Below the pieces are notes generated by a model. That model was not told the origin of the DNA and did no database searches. It was given only the letters and a program-made list of their open reading frames with translations. From positions 62,001 to 126,000 of the forward strand of contig NZ_JACJSM010000006.1 in assembly GCF_014698145.1 (NCBI RefSeq): a stretch of DNA of 64,000 nt. The letters are read 5' to 3'. The DNA is from Oscillatoria sp. FACHB-1406 (lineage in GTDB: Bacteria; Cyanobacteriota; Cyanobacteriia; Cyanobacteriales; Spirulinaceae). This document shows, in pieces, positions 49,848-58,225 of the stretch (positions within the stretch are counted from its first letter, which is position 1; each line of letters begins with the position of its first letter). The position numbers were made by a program, and so were the translations under genes.

Positions 49848-49990
49848 AGACTAAAGTCATCTTTTAGAGACTCTCTCGCTCGAAATAAATCATAAAAAGG
49901 TATTTACTAACAAAGTGTTTGTTAAAATGATGTCGTGTTACGCTCCGTAACCCTATCGTATTACTCTTTGAGTAGTTTGTAAGTCTTCTC

Positions 49991-50090
49991 ATACCAATTC
50001 TCATTGATTTTGCACGATTCCCGAAGAGGGCATAACAATGTTATGCCCCTACAGCAAAAAATTTAGTGAATCGCTATTGAGAATTGGTAT
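49991..50090. repeat. 100-base MITE-like element with 13-base terminal inverted repeats
   Basis: ATACCAATTCTCA (49991-50003) and TGAGAATTGGTAT (50078-50090) are perfect inverted termini. The centre holds the palindrome GGGCATAAC-AAT-GTTATGCCC (50028-50048). The right half (GCCCCTACAG, AAATTTAGTGAATCG) resembles the element at 41404-41500. The right terminus supplies the last base of the DUF99 stop codon, so the element sits flush against that gene. Confidence 0.85.
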
Positions 50091-50677
50091 CACGCTGAAT
50101 TTCCGCTTTCTCCCTTCATTACCGCCGCGCCGATTAAATGTGCTAAACGGAGGGCTTCTGGGACTTTGCCGCAATCGGTTAAACGTTGCAGCACCGCAGC
50201 AGCTAATTCAGGTGTTGTTCCGCAAACTTGAAATACAAAAGGTGCGGAAAAATGAATCGTTCCGGCGCGTTTTAAAAGTTCTAAGCGTCGTTCTGGGTGG
50301 GGAAGGCGCGCGATCGCGGTTTCCATTGCCGCAAGTTTGGGTTCGCGCCGCATGACAGCAATACAAGGAATTTTTAGTTGTTCGGCTAGCTGCGGTAAAT
50401 CGACTAAATTTAAGCCGCCGAAACCGATCCCGTCGAGCAATAAAATGTGCAGTTGCGGTAAAAACTTTCCACCTAATAATAGATCGAGAATTGCAGCATT
50501 AGCATCCCAACCATCGGGCGTTATCTTACCCCAAACCATCCCTTCAAAGCGCGTCCCAGCACAAACAACCCCAGCAATTGCAGCGCTTTCTCGGGTGTGG
50601 CGCAAAAAGGGGGCATCATCAAAGCCAATAACGCGAATTGTACGGTTATTTTTGAGCAATTCGGCTAAATCGGGCAT
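50090..50677 (-). CDS. DUF99 family protein
   Basis: The 195-residue protein matches the DUF99 (UPF0215) family: IRVIGFDDAPFLRHTRESAA at the start, then ILLLDGIGFGGLNLVDLPQL and IPCIAVMRREPKLAAMETAI. DUF99 has an RNase-H-like/endonuclease-V-like fold; its activity is unknown. The start at 50677 is chosen because upstream in-frame codons (to 50794) read through an AATTCGT tandem repeat and are not protein-like. The stop overlaps the MITE-like element terminus. Confidence 0.82.
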   Translation of the reverse strand: MPDLAELLKNNRTIRVIGFDDAPFLRHTRESAAIAGVVCAGTRFEGMVWGKITPDGWDANAAILDLLLGGKFLPQLHILLLDGIGFGGLNLVDLPQLAEQLKIPCIAVMRREPKLAAMETAIARLPHPERRLELLKRAGTIHFSAPFVFQVCGTTPELAAAVLQRLTDCGKVPEALRLAHLIGAAVMKGESGNSA

Positions 50678-50714
50678 CGCCTTATTGATGACTAATACCA
50701 ATTGAAGATGACTT

Positions 50715-50750
50715 AATAATTCGTAATTCGTAATTCGTAATTCGTAATTA
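50715..50750. repeat. Heptamer tandem repeat (AATTCGT units)
   Basis: AATTCGT is repeated four times in perfect register, ending AATTAC. It lies upstream of the DUF99 gene. A related fragment (GCGAATTACGAATTACGCAC) appears at 59352-59371. This is typical of cyanobacterial short tandem repeats. Confidence 0.8.
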
Positions 50751-50893
50751 CAGACAAAATTAATAATTAATTCATCCACAATTATGAAGCGCACAATTCC
50801 AAATTGGAGCGAGGCAGTTTTATATCAATCTATAATAAGCTCGCTTATTGCCGCAAAGTTGGGAGTTTCAGCAGACACAATTTTTTCAAAAAG

Positions 50894-51358
50894 TCAAGCG
50901 GTTTTAACTAAAATTGTGTCTTTTTCTTGTTTGGTTTCAAAAGTAGGTAAGGGACTGTCGGCAGGGCCTTTTAAAACTTTCCCATCGAAGGCAAATTCGG
51001 AGTTATGGCAAGGACAAACGAGAACTTTTTTGGACATATTGGCGTTAACAATACAACCTTTGTGGGTGCATTTGGCATCAACCGCAGTAATGGTTTTAGT
51101 ATCGCGATCGCGCAATACCAAAATAGGTTGCTCTGCCTTGCTCTTATCTAACACATAACCGTCTTTATCGAGGGCGGCAGTCGTTGCGATCGCGGCAAAA
51201 CCGCCAGCGGTTGAAGCCGTTGTGCTAGGGCTAGGACTGGCAGGCGATTCGGCTTTGGGTTCCTCCTTCGTCGTCGGGTTGCAGGCGACGAGAACGACGG
51301 GCAAAGAATTCGCTAACGCACCGACTCCCACCCAACTCAGAAATTGACGGCGATCCAT
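50894..51358 (-). CDS. Rieske [2Fe-2S] protein with twin-arginine lipoprotein signal
   Basis: The 154-residue protein begins MDRRQFLSWVGVGALANSLP then VVLVAC: a twin-arginine motif with a lipobox, so Tat export and membrane anchoring are expected. A Pro/Ser/Thr-rich linker follows. The Rieske motifs CTHKGC and CPCHNSEF provide two Cys and two His cluster ligands. It is shorter than PetC of the cytochrome b6f complex and lacks a full transmembrane helix, so it is a Rieske-like electron carrier rather than PetC. Its partner is unknown. Confidence 0.9.
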   Translation of the reverse strand: MDRRQFLSWVGVGALANSLPVVLVACNPTTKEEPKAESPASPSPSTTASTAGGFAAIATTAALDKDGYVLDKSKAEQPILVLRDRDTKTITAVDAKCTHKGCIVNANMSKKVLVCPCHNSEFAFDGKVLKGPADSPLPTFETKQEKDTILVKTA

Positions 51359-51528
51359 ATCTTTACCTTTCCTCTTTACAAATCAATACAGTTCGCTCGG
51401 TTTTTACTGCGCTTTTCACGCTATGTGTTAAACCTAGAAACCGGGTAACTCTCTTCAATTTTACGAGAGGCGGTGCGAGTTAGCAGAAAAACTCGCTTTC
51501 CCGAACAACTTTGCGAGCAAGTGACACG

Positions 51529-53889
51529 ATGGAAACCGAGCTAACGACTAACTGGAATTACACAATTGCACCCGATCGCTTGCCCCTCATTCTAGTGGGT
51601 CCGATGTTGCGCCGCACGGAAAGCGATCGCGTTACCGTTTGGCTAGCCCTCAAAAGCTCGCAGCAAGTCACTTTGAGGGTATACCCCACTGAGGAGAAAG
51701 GCGCAGAGGTGCAGCGCGATCGCGTCTTGCTCGCGGGAACCGGCACTACCCTTCAACTCGGCAATCATCTACATATTCTCGCCGTTACCGCAACGCCAGT
51801 TAACAATTCTTATTTAGAGAGCGATCGCCTCTATGCCTACGATTTAAGCTTCAACGACTCGGATTTGACCCTTACTCAAGCCCTTAACGCCGACGCTTAC
51901 CCCTTTGCCACCGTCAGTTACTTCCCGCATCAACTGCCAACTTTTGCCCTACCTCCGAGTTCCCTCAGCAACTTCCAACTCGTCCACACCTCCTGCAACA
52001 AACCCCACGGCGGCGGGCAGGAAGTTTTCTTTTTATTAGATAACCTGTTAGCCGAAACCGCCGCCAACCCGCAAGCGCGCCCCCACCAACTTTTCCTCAC
52101 CGGCGATCAAATCTACGGCGACGACGTAGCCGATCCGCTCCTGTGGGCGGTGCAGGGTATCGCTCGCAGTTTATTAGGCTGGGAAGAAACCTTGTGGCTG
52201 GGGAATGAGAGGAAAAAACCAAGCAATATTCCCCCCGGAGAACGTACCCACATTGCTGAAACTTACGCCGGTTTGACGGCGATGCTTCCCAAGAAACCCC
52301 AAAATGCTAAAAGCCACCTCTTCGCTTGGGGCGAATACTTGGCAATGTACTTATTGATTTGGTCGCCCATTCTTTGGCCGAGAACCTTTCCTAGTGGGGA
52401 AAGTATGGGGCGAAAAGGCAAACGCGCGCGCGACTGGATGGGAGAAGCGAAGTCTTCGTTGCTGTTTGCCAGCACCCAAGATGAAATTCGACGTATTTTG
52501 GCGAATATCCCGACTTACACCATTTGCGACGACCACGATATCAGCGATGATTGGTATCTAAACCGAGAATGGTGCGATCGCGTCCTCAGTAAGCCCCTCG
52601 GCCGCCAAACCGTCCAAAATGGCTTGCTTGCCTACGCCCTCTTCCAAGCCTGGGGCAACACGCCCGAACAGTTCGATCCCGGAACCAACGGCGAACAACT
52701 CCTAAAAGCCACCGAACGCTGGTCGCAATCCCAATGCACCGATCGCGCTGCTTGGCAAGAGATTCAACATTTTTTAGGCATTCCCGATCTCGACAGTCAA
52801 ACCGGCAAACCGAAGTATCGCGCCGATGGCGATGATACCCTTATCCTCGATCGCAGCGATCCCGAAGGGATCCGCGTAGCGGCACGCGCCTTACAATGGC
52901 ACTACACCGTGCGCAGCCCCATCCACGAAGTCATCGTCACCGACACCCGCACCTGGCGCGGCTATCCCGCCAACGATGTCACCTACGCGCCGCCGATGCT
53001 GCTTTCTCCCACCGCCTTCGAGCAACAACTGCATCAACCCCTCCAAGAAGGCAACCTCGCCGAAATCCAAGCCACCTTTATCGTCCTACCCACCAACATG
53101 GTCAGTTTGGGCGCGATCGACTTCATGCACGAGTGGGAACTGAAAAAAGGCAATACCTTCGGGAACGATGTCGGCGACTCTTGGAATATTCACGCCGGGG
53201 CGTTTATTCGCCTGCTCGAAACGATAACCGAAAAACGAGATCGCGCTATCATCCTCTCTGGCGACATCCACTACAGTTGCGCCGTCCGCCTCACCTACTG
53301 GTCGCATTCCCGTCAAACCAACGGCACGCACCAACCCCTACAAGCCGCCATCATCGCCCAACTCACCTCCAGCGCCACCCGCAACGCCGAATGGAAAACC
53401 TACGCCATTCACACCAAAATTAAATGCCTATTTCCCGAACGCACCAAATATTGGCTCGGTTGGAGCGATCCCCCGCAACAAGTCGAACTGCCGCGCCGTA
53501 AAGCCTTGAAGCAACTTCATTCTCCCGAACCCCCCTTCGGTGACGCTCCCGATTGGCTGTATCGTACTGAGTGGATAAAACGCCAACCCTCGCAGTTACT
53601 ACCTTGGAGTCAACACCGTTCTGACCTCGAGGCGAAAGCTGGGTTCTGGCGTAAACTCTTCGATCGCATTTTCGCTTGGTTGTGGCGCAATCGCTGGTTT
53701 CAAGAAGGGCCCGAAGTCGTCGGACGCAGTAACTTTAGCATCGTCTTTTTTGAAGGTTCTCCGCAGCAACGCCAGCAGACTGTCGTGCAAGAAACTTACT
53801 GGTGTCCCCCCTGGAAACCGAATTACCTCGTTAAAAGTCGATACGACGTGCGGATGGAGTTTGAGGAACCCGGAGGTACAGTTAAATAA
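51529..53889 (+). CDS. PhoD-like metallophosphatase
   Basis: The 786-residue protein contains the PhoD/metallophosphatase motifs: LFLTGDQIYGDDVADPLL, YTICDDHDISDDWYLNREW, and a late AIILSGDIHYSCAVRLTYW. These supply Asp, Asn and His ligands for a binuclear or Fe/Ca centre. It has an N-terminal fibronectin-like domain (ESDRVTVWLALKSSQQVTLR) and long insertions, so it is larger than classical PhoD. No signal peptide is visible. The ATG at 51529 is preferred over TTG at 51511. Substrates are likely phosphate esters. It is divergent from the Rieske gene across 170 bases. Confidence 0.85.
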   Translation: METELTTNWNYTIAPDRLPLILVGPMLRRTESDRVTVWLALKSSQQVTLRVYPTEEKGAEVQRDRVLLAGTGTTLQLGNHLHILAVTATPVNNSYLESDRLYAYDLSFNDSDLTLTQALNADAYPFATVSYFPHQLPTFALPPSSLSNFQLVHTSCNKPHGGGQEVFFLLDNLLAETAANPQARPHQLFLTGDQIYGDDVADPLLWAVQGIARSLLGWEETLWLGNERKKPSNIPPGERTHIAETYAGLTAMLPKKPQNAKSHLFAWGEYLAMYLLIWSPILWPRTFPSGESMGRKGKRARDWMGEAKSSLLFASTQDEIRRILANIPTYTICDDHDISDDWYLNREWCDRVLSKPLGRQTVQNGLLAYALFQAWGNTPEQFDPGTNGEQLLKATERWSQSQCTDRAAWQEIQHFLGIPDLDSQTGKPKYRADGDDTLILDRSDPEGIRVAARALQWHYTVRSPIHEVIVTDTRTWRGYPANDVTYAPPMLLSPTAFEQQLHQPLQEGNLAEIQATFIVLPTNMVSLGAIDFMHEWELKKGNTFGNDVGDSWNIHAGAFIRLLETITEKRDRAIILSGDIHYSCAVRLTYWSHSRQTNGTHQPLQAAIIAQLTSSATRNAEWKTYAIHTKIKCLFPERTKYWLGWSDPPQQVELPRRKALKQLHSPEPPFGDAPDWLYRTEWIKRQPSQLLPWSQHRSDLEAKAGFWRKLFDRIFAWLWRNRWFQEGPEVVGRSNFSIVFFEGSPQQRQQTVVQETYWCPPWKPNYLVKSRYDVRMEFEEPGGTVK

Positions 53890-54120
53890 CGTATCACGCT
53901 AGTAGAACTGAAAAGCCGGAATTACTGAAGTAATTCTGTTTTTAAATTTGAATGCGAGCGATCGCTCTCAGTAGAAATACTTTTTCCTTTATGAATCTTA
54001 AATAAACTGAAGCCTCAGAATGAAGCGTCTAAAATTTAAAAATATAGCGCTGCCTAGCAACATTAGGATATTTTTTTGCCACCTGTCCCAACTGAGAGCG
54101 ATTGAAATGTCCGAACCTCA

Positions 54121-55215
54121 ATGCGTAGCGCCACAACGATAGGATTTTTCAAAGGACAGATTAGGGTGCAAAAAAAACTGGTCTCGGTAGGAATTGCTCT
54201 GGTTTCACTTTTGGTTCCTCTGCCGGTGCGAGCAGCAAATTTTCTCAATGAAATTACGGGAATTTATGCCTTTGGTGACAGCTTAACCGATACGGGGAAT
54301 CTTTTTAGCGCGATCGGACAGCCGCCCCCCCCTTACTTTCCAGGTCGCATTTCCAACGGATATAACTGGTTAGACTATCTCTCCCAAGGTTTGGGACTAT
54401 CCAGCCCGACTCCATTTTTTAGCGGACTTCCGGCGAATGATGGGTTTAACTTTGCCTTTACGGGGGCAACCACCGGCTTTGCTAATGTCCTTGATGTCCC
54501 TTTTTTCCCCGGATTGCAGCAGCAAATTGGAGCTTTTGTCGCACCTTTACAGGCTGGGAATCAATTAGCAGACCCTAATGCCCTTTATATCCTCTGGGCG
54601 GGCGGCAACGATTACCTTCCGACCGACAGTTTGACCTTTACCCCGATAAAGCAAGCCGAACCCGCGATCGCCAATATTACGGACGCGATCTCTGCCCTCG
54701 CTAGCGTCGGCGCTAAAAATATCTTAACGGTCAACCTGCCCGATTTAGGCAGTACCCCCCGCGTTTTAGGGCGCGATCTTACCTTTCCCTTATCGCCCGA
54801 CGACCCCACTCCCGGCGAACTGACAGCATTAGTTAATGCCCACAATACCCAGTTGTCGAGCGCGCTAACAGGATTGCGCAAGAGTTTGGCTCCAGACATC
54901 AATCTCATGACTTACGATGTCAACAGTCTGTTCGATAGTGTCCTATCCAACCCTAGTAGCTTTGGTTTCACCAACAAGACCGATTCCTGTTTGTTTGTCG
55001 CCGCTTGCGTTTTCGACCCAACCGGACAAACGCAGCAGCAATATGTATTCTGGGATGGCATTCATCCGACAACGAAGGCTCATGAGATAATCGCCCAAGG
55101 AGCGCTAACCGCCCTCAGAGAACAGGAAAGTATTCCCGAACCCAGTGCTACAGTTGGGTTAGTCGCGCTTGGTTTTCTAGCGATCGCAACCGCACGCTTT
55201 CGCACCCAAAATTAA
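54121..55215 (+). CDS. SGNH/GDSL hydrolase with PEP-CTERM anchor
   Basis: The 364-residue protein has the GDSL-lipase blocks: YAFGDSLTDTGNLF (Ser nucleophile), LWAGGNDYL (oxyanion Asn) and FWDGIHPTTKAHEI (Asp and His). A signal peptide lies at residues 16-39 (KKLVSVGIALVSLLVPLPVRA). A C-terminal PEP-CTERM tail (IPEPSATVGLVALGFLAIAT, then RFRTQ) marks it for exosortase sorting. It is expected on or outside the cell surface, acting on lipids or polymer esters. An alternative GTG start at 54166 would give a more standard signal peptide. Confidence 0.9.
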   Translation: MRSATTIGFFKGQIRVQKKLVSVGIALVSLLVPLPVRAANFLNEITGIYAFGDSLTDTGNLFSAIGQPPPPYFPGRISNGYNWLDYLSQGLGLSSPTPFFSGLPANDGFNFAFTGATTGFANVLDVPFFPGLQQQIGAFVAPLQAGNQLADPNALYILWAGGNDYLPTDSLTFTPIKQAEPAIANITDAISALASVGAKNILTVNLPDLGSTPRVLGRDLTFPLSPDDPTPGELTALVNAHNTQLSSALTGLRKSLAPDINLMTYDVNSLFDSVLSNPSSFGFTNKTDSCLFVAACVFDPTGQTQQQYVFWDGIHPTTKAHEIIAQGALTALREQESIPEPSATVGLVALGFLAIATARFRTQN

Positions 55216-55235
55216 TTCGGTTCTCCCAGCAGTAG

Positions 55236-55261
55236 GGTGCGTTAGCGAAGCGTAACGCACC
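55236..55261. repeat. REP-like palindrome (GGTGCGTTA family), copy 3
   Basis: GGTGCGTTA (55236-55244) and TAACGCACC (55253-55261) pair perfectly around GCGAAGCG, just after the GDSL gene. It is near-identical to the copy at 9282-9307, read on the other strand, and lies again between convergent genes. Confidence 0.75.
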
Positions 55262-55467
55262 AATAACCTGACGGGGGGACGGCGCTTCGACTTCGCGGCA
55301 GTCGAGCGAAGTCGAGACTCAGCGCACCGGGGGCGAGGTGAGGAGGAGATGCTTTTACGATGGGCAATTTTGCGGATTTGATATCAACACGAATTCGATA
55401 AAATCCTGAATTTTGAAGCCCTGCGAAAAAAAAATTCAGCAAGAATTCCTCTTATCCGGATTTACCA

Positions 55468-56781
55468 TCACGCCTCAAAACTTAATGCTTTTCCCCGCAC
55501 CTCAGAATGAAGGCGACCTTTTTCCCATGCAACTTGTCCGCCAACAATCGTATACTGCGGCCACCCCGTTAAACTCCAACCTTCAAACGGACTCCAACCG
55601 CATTTTGTTTGCAATTCTTCCCGCAATACAGGACGATAATTTTCTAAATCTACTAAGATTAAATCGGCATCGTAGCCCGGTTTAATTAAGCCCTTATTAG
55701 GAATTTTATACGCTTTTGCAACGGCTGCGGACATCCAGTTAGAAACTTGCACTACCGTACACTGTCCTTGCATTGCTTGCGTCAACATTAACGGCAAAGA
55801 TGTTTCTACTCCCGGCATTCCCGACGGCGTATTCGGATAGTCTTTTCCCTTTTCTTCTAGCGTATGCGGCGCGTGATCCGTCGCAATAAAATCAATTACA
55901 CCATCTAACAAGGCTTGCCACAAAACCTCATTATCTCGTTCCGTTCGTAGCGGCGGGTTCATTTGCGCTAACGTTCCGATTGTTTCATAAGCTGCAACGT
56001 TTAAAAGCAAATGCTGGGGCGTAACTTCTGCTGTTACCCAACTCGGTTTGTCAACTCGAAGTAATTCTGCTTCTTCTGCGGTTGATAAATGTAAAATATG
56101 CAAGCGACGTTGATATTTTTTTGATAATTTTAAGGCAAGTTGGGTTGCATTTAAAGCAGCTTGATTATCTTGGATTTGTGAGTGAACTGCGGGGTTAGTT
56201 TGCCCGGAAAATTGCGATCGCCGTTCCTCAATTCTAGCCCTATCTTCCGCGTGGACGGCAATCAACCGAGTCCCTTTAGCGAAAATTGGCTCTAATTCTG
56301 CCTCCGTACTCACTAATAACGCCCCGTGCATCGAACCCATAAAAACCTTAATCCCGCAGGTTGGATTGGCTTCGAGCAAATCGGGTGAATTTTCCGCCGT
56401 TGCGCCGATAAAAAAGCCGTAATTAACCAAACATTTTTGGGCGGCGCGCTGCAATTTATCGTCTAAAGTTGCTTGTGTTGTCGTTAACGGGCGCGTGTTG
56501 GGCATTTCCAAGAAAGAGGTAACTCCCCCTCTCGCACAAGCACAACTTGCCGTAAATAGGTCTTCTTTATATTCGAGTCCGGGTTCGCGAAAGTGTACTT
56601 GTGGGTCGATAACGCCGGGAAGAAGGGTAAGATTAGTTGCGTCAATTTCTGCGGCTTCTGCCTCAATTGTGGAGGCAATTTCGCTAATTTTTCCCTGTTG
56701 AATGAGAACGTCGCCTTGGGTGAATTCTCCTTCAGGTAAAAGGATGCGAGCGTTGCGGATGAGGAGGTCGGATAAAGTCAT
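55468..56781 (-). CDS. pyrC: Dihydroorotase (class I type)
   Basis: Dihydroorotase makes dihydroorotate from carbamoyl aspartate in pyrimidine synthesis. The 437-residue amidohydrolase shows LLPGVIDPQVHFREPG (about residues 53-68), GIKVFMGSMHG with a Lys that could be the carboxylated ligand, VHAEDRA, HILHLSTAEEAEL and FIATDHAPHTLEEK with the catalytic Asp. The first metal motif normally reads D-x-H-x-H; here the first His is Gln (DPQVHF). All other ligands are present. A similar Gln is, as I recall, found in other cyanobacterial homologues, so the enzyme may have a one-metal or altered site, or be a paralogue of true PyrC. Confidence 0.82.
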   Translation of the reverse strand: MTLSDLLIRNARILLPEGEFTQGDVLIQQGKISEIASTIEAEAAEIDATNLTLLPGVIDPQVHFREPGLEYKEDLFTASCACARGGVTSFLEMPNTRPLTTTQATLDDKLQRAAQKCLVNYGFFIGATAENSPDLLEANPTCGIKVFMGSMHGALLVSTEAELEPIFAKGTRLIAVHAEDRARIEERRSQFSGQTNPAVHSQIQDNQAALNATQLALKLSKKYQRRLHILHLSTAEEAELLRVDKPSWVTAEVTPQHLLLNVAAYETIGTLAQMNPPLRTERDNEVLWQALLDGVIDFIATDHAPHTLEEKGKDYPNTPSGMPGVETSLPLMLTQAMQGQCTVVQVSNWMSAAVAKAYKIPNKGLIKPGYDADLILVDLENYRPVLREELQTKCGWSPFEGWSLTGWPQYTIVGGQVAWEKGRLHSEVRGKALSFEA

Positions 56782-56783
56782 TG

Positions 56784-56865
56784 ATAATGGATAATTGATA
56801 ATGGTACTAACTTAAAGCCGATTCCAGTTCGATTTTTAATTTTTAACTTTTAATTTTTAATTCAA
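56784..56865. repeat. AT-rich short tandem repeats between two genes
   Basis: ATTGATAATGGATAATTGAT is followed further on by TTTTTAATTTTTAACTTTTA units. The stretch lies between pyrC and the beta-lactamase-like gene and matches the AT-rich repeat class elsewhere. Confidence 0.5.
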
Positions 56866-56868
56866 AAT

Positions 56869-58149
56869 TCACTCTTCAGCCGCCATCTCTTCCGAACTTT
56901 TAGCCGGAGTTTCAGTAATATTGGGCGTGGGAGTTGAGACGGGGGTAGCAATGGAGCGATTGAAGTATTGATAGGCGCTGCGAGAAATGTCGCGGATTAG
57001 TTGTTTGGCTTTAATATCGTTGTGGGGACGTTGAACCATAACAACGGCGAGATAGCGCTTGCCAGTGGGAGTTTCGATCGCACCCGCATCAGCGACGAGA
57101 GAGCCAATATTACCAGTTTTATGGGCAATTGTAGCGCCTTCGTCCAAGCCTCGAGGCAGGAGATCTCTCGTAATGACATTACGCATCATTTCTAAAATGC
57201 GATCGCGCGATGCCGCTGAAACCAGTTCGCCGCGCTCCAACTTCGCTAAAACCTTCGCTAAATCCACGGGACTGGTAGTATTTGTACCCTCGACATCGGG
57301 CAGATAATTTTGAATTGCCGTTGACGATAAACCCCACGCCCGAAAGCGCTGATTTAAAACTTCCGCACCGCCGAGGCGTTCGATAATCATATTCGTTGCG
57401 GTATTATCGCTTACCGTAATCATCTGCGTTACGGTTTCCAACGCCGAAAACTGAGTTCCCGGTTCTTTATACTGCATATTACCGGCTTCGCCCGCGATCG
57501 TTGCTTCCGTCATCGTTAACTTTTCTTCTAACGAGACTTTCCCCGCATCGACATCTTGAAAAAATGCAACCAAAATCGGCAATTTAATCGTACTCGCCGC
57601 AGCAAAAGTTGTCCCGCCGTCAAGATTCAAATAAACTCCCGTATCCAGATCTGCTAACAATACCCCAGCGTGAAAGTCCGGCGATTTTGCCAGCAGCGTT
57701 TGAATTTGCGACTTGAGTTCGGGACTTTCTTGTTTTAGCAGTAAGGCGGGGGGACGAACGGGCGCTGCGGCAACTTTTTCGGCTTTGGCGTTCGCCGATT
57801 GGGATAGATAAGACTTGTTGGTTGCTGATATCAACGTTCCGGAAATTGCCCCCACCCCGATTCCGACGATAAGCAGGCGGACGAGATAAAGCGGAAGTTT
57901 GGCTAAGTTGGGTTTGCTAGCAGCAGGAGAGGAAGATTTGGGGACAACGGTATCAATCTTTGGGAGGCGGGGGCGCGAAGATTGCGAACGGCGTTGTTGA
58001 AAGCGCGCTACGGCGGATGAAGGGCGGCGCTTTGGGGGTAAGGTAGCCAGCGTGGGTGATTTCGGGGCAGTTTTAGCGCGCTGCACTGGGCGCGATGCTG
58101 ACTTCAGCGGTTGTTTTTGATTCGACCCGATTTTGTTCAAACGCCGCAT
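56869..58149 (-). CDS. Class A beta-lactamase-like serine hydrolase, membrane-anchored
   Basis: The 426-residue protein has a long basic, Ser/Pro-rich N-terminus, then one membrane helix (LVRLLIVGIGVGAISGTLI, about residues 88-106). A class A beta-lactamase/transpeptidase fold follows: AAASTIKLPIL with nucleophile Ser in S-x-x-K, TVSDNTATNM (S-D-N) and IAHKTGNIGS (K-T-G). VEGTNTTSPVDL could supply the deacylating Glu. The catalytic part lies outside the membrane. Start 58149 is supported by GGAGG 6 bases upstream; a TTG at 58293 would extend into trmJ. Cyanobacteria commonly carry such proteins; beta-lactam resistance or cell-wall hydrolysis are both possible. Confidence 0.85.
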   Translation of the reverse strand: MRRLNKIGSNQKQPLKSASRPVQRAKTAPKSPTLATLPPKRRPSSAVARFQQRRSQSSRPRLPKIDTVVPKSSSPAASKPNLAKLPLYLVRLLIVGIGVGAISGTLISATNKSYLSQSANAKAEKVAAAPVRPPALLLKQESPELKSQIQTLLAKSPDFHAGVLLADLDTGVYLNLDGGTTFAAASTIKLPILVAFFQDVDAGKVSLEEKLTMTEATIAGEAGNMQYKEPGTQFSALETVTQMITVSDNTATNMIIERLGGAEVLNQRFRAWGLSSTAIQNYLPDVEGTNTTSPVDLAKVLAKLERGELVSAASRDRILEMMRNVITRDLLPRGLDEGATIAHKTGNIGSLVADAGAIETPTGKRYLAVVMVQRPHNDIKAKQLIRDISRSAYQYFNRSIATPVSTPTPNITETPAKSSEEMAAEE

Positions 58150-58225
58150 TCTCCACCTCCCTTTGCATTTCTCGACTAAGCGCGATCCGCTGCACGGATC
58201 CCTTCGGGCGCGCAATCTCAAAATT

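Noticed and set aside
50678-50794. N-terminal extension of the DUF99 protein
   Set aside because: It is encoded by an AATTCGT tandem repeat and does not resemble the family.
50894-51358. PetC subunit of cytochrome b6f
   Set aside because: Too short, lipoprotein-type signal, and no petA neighbour.
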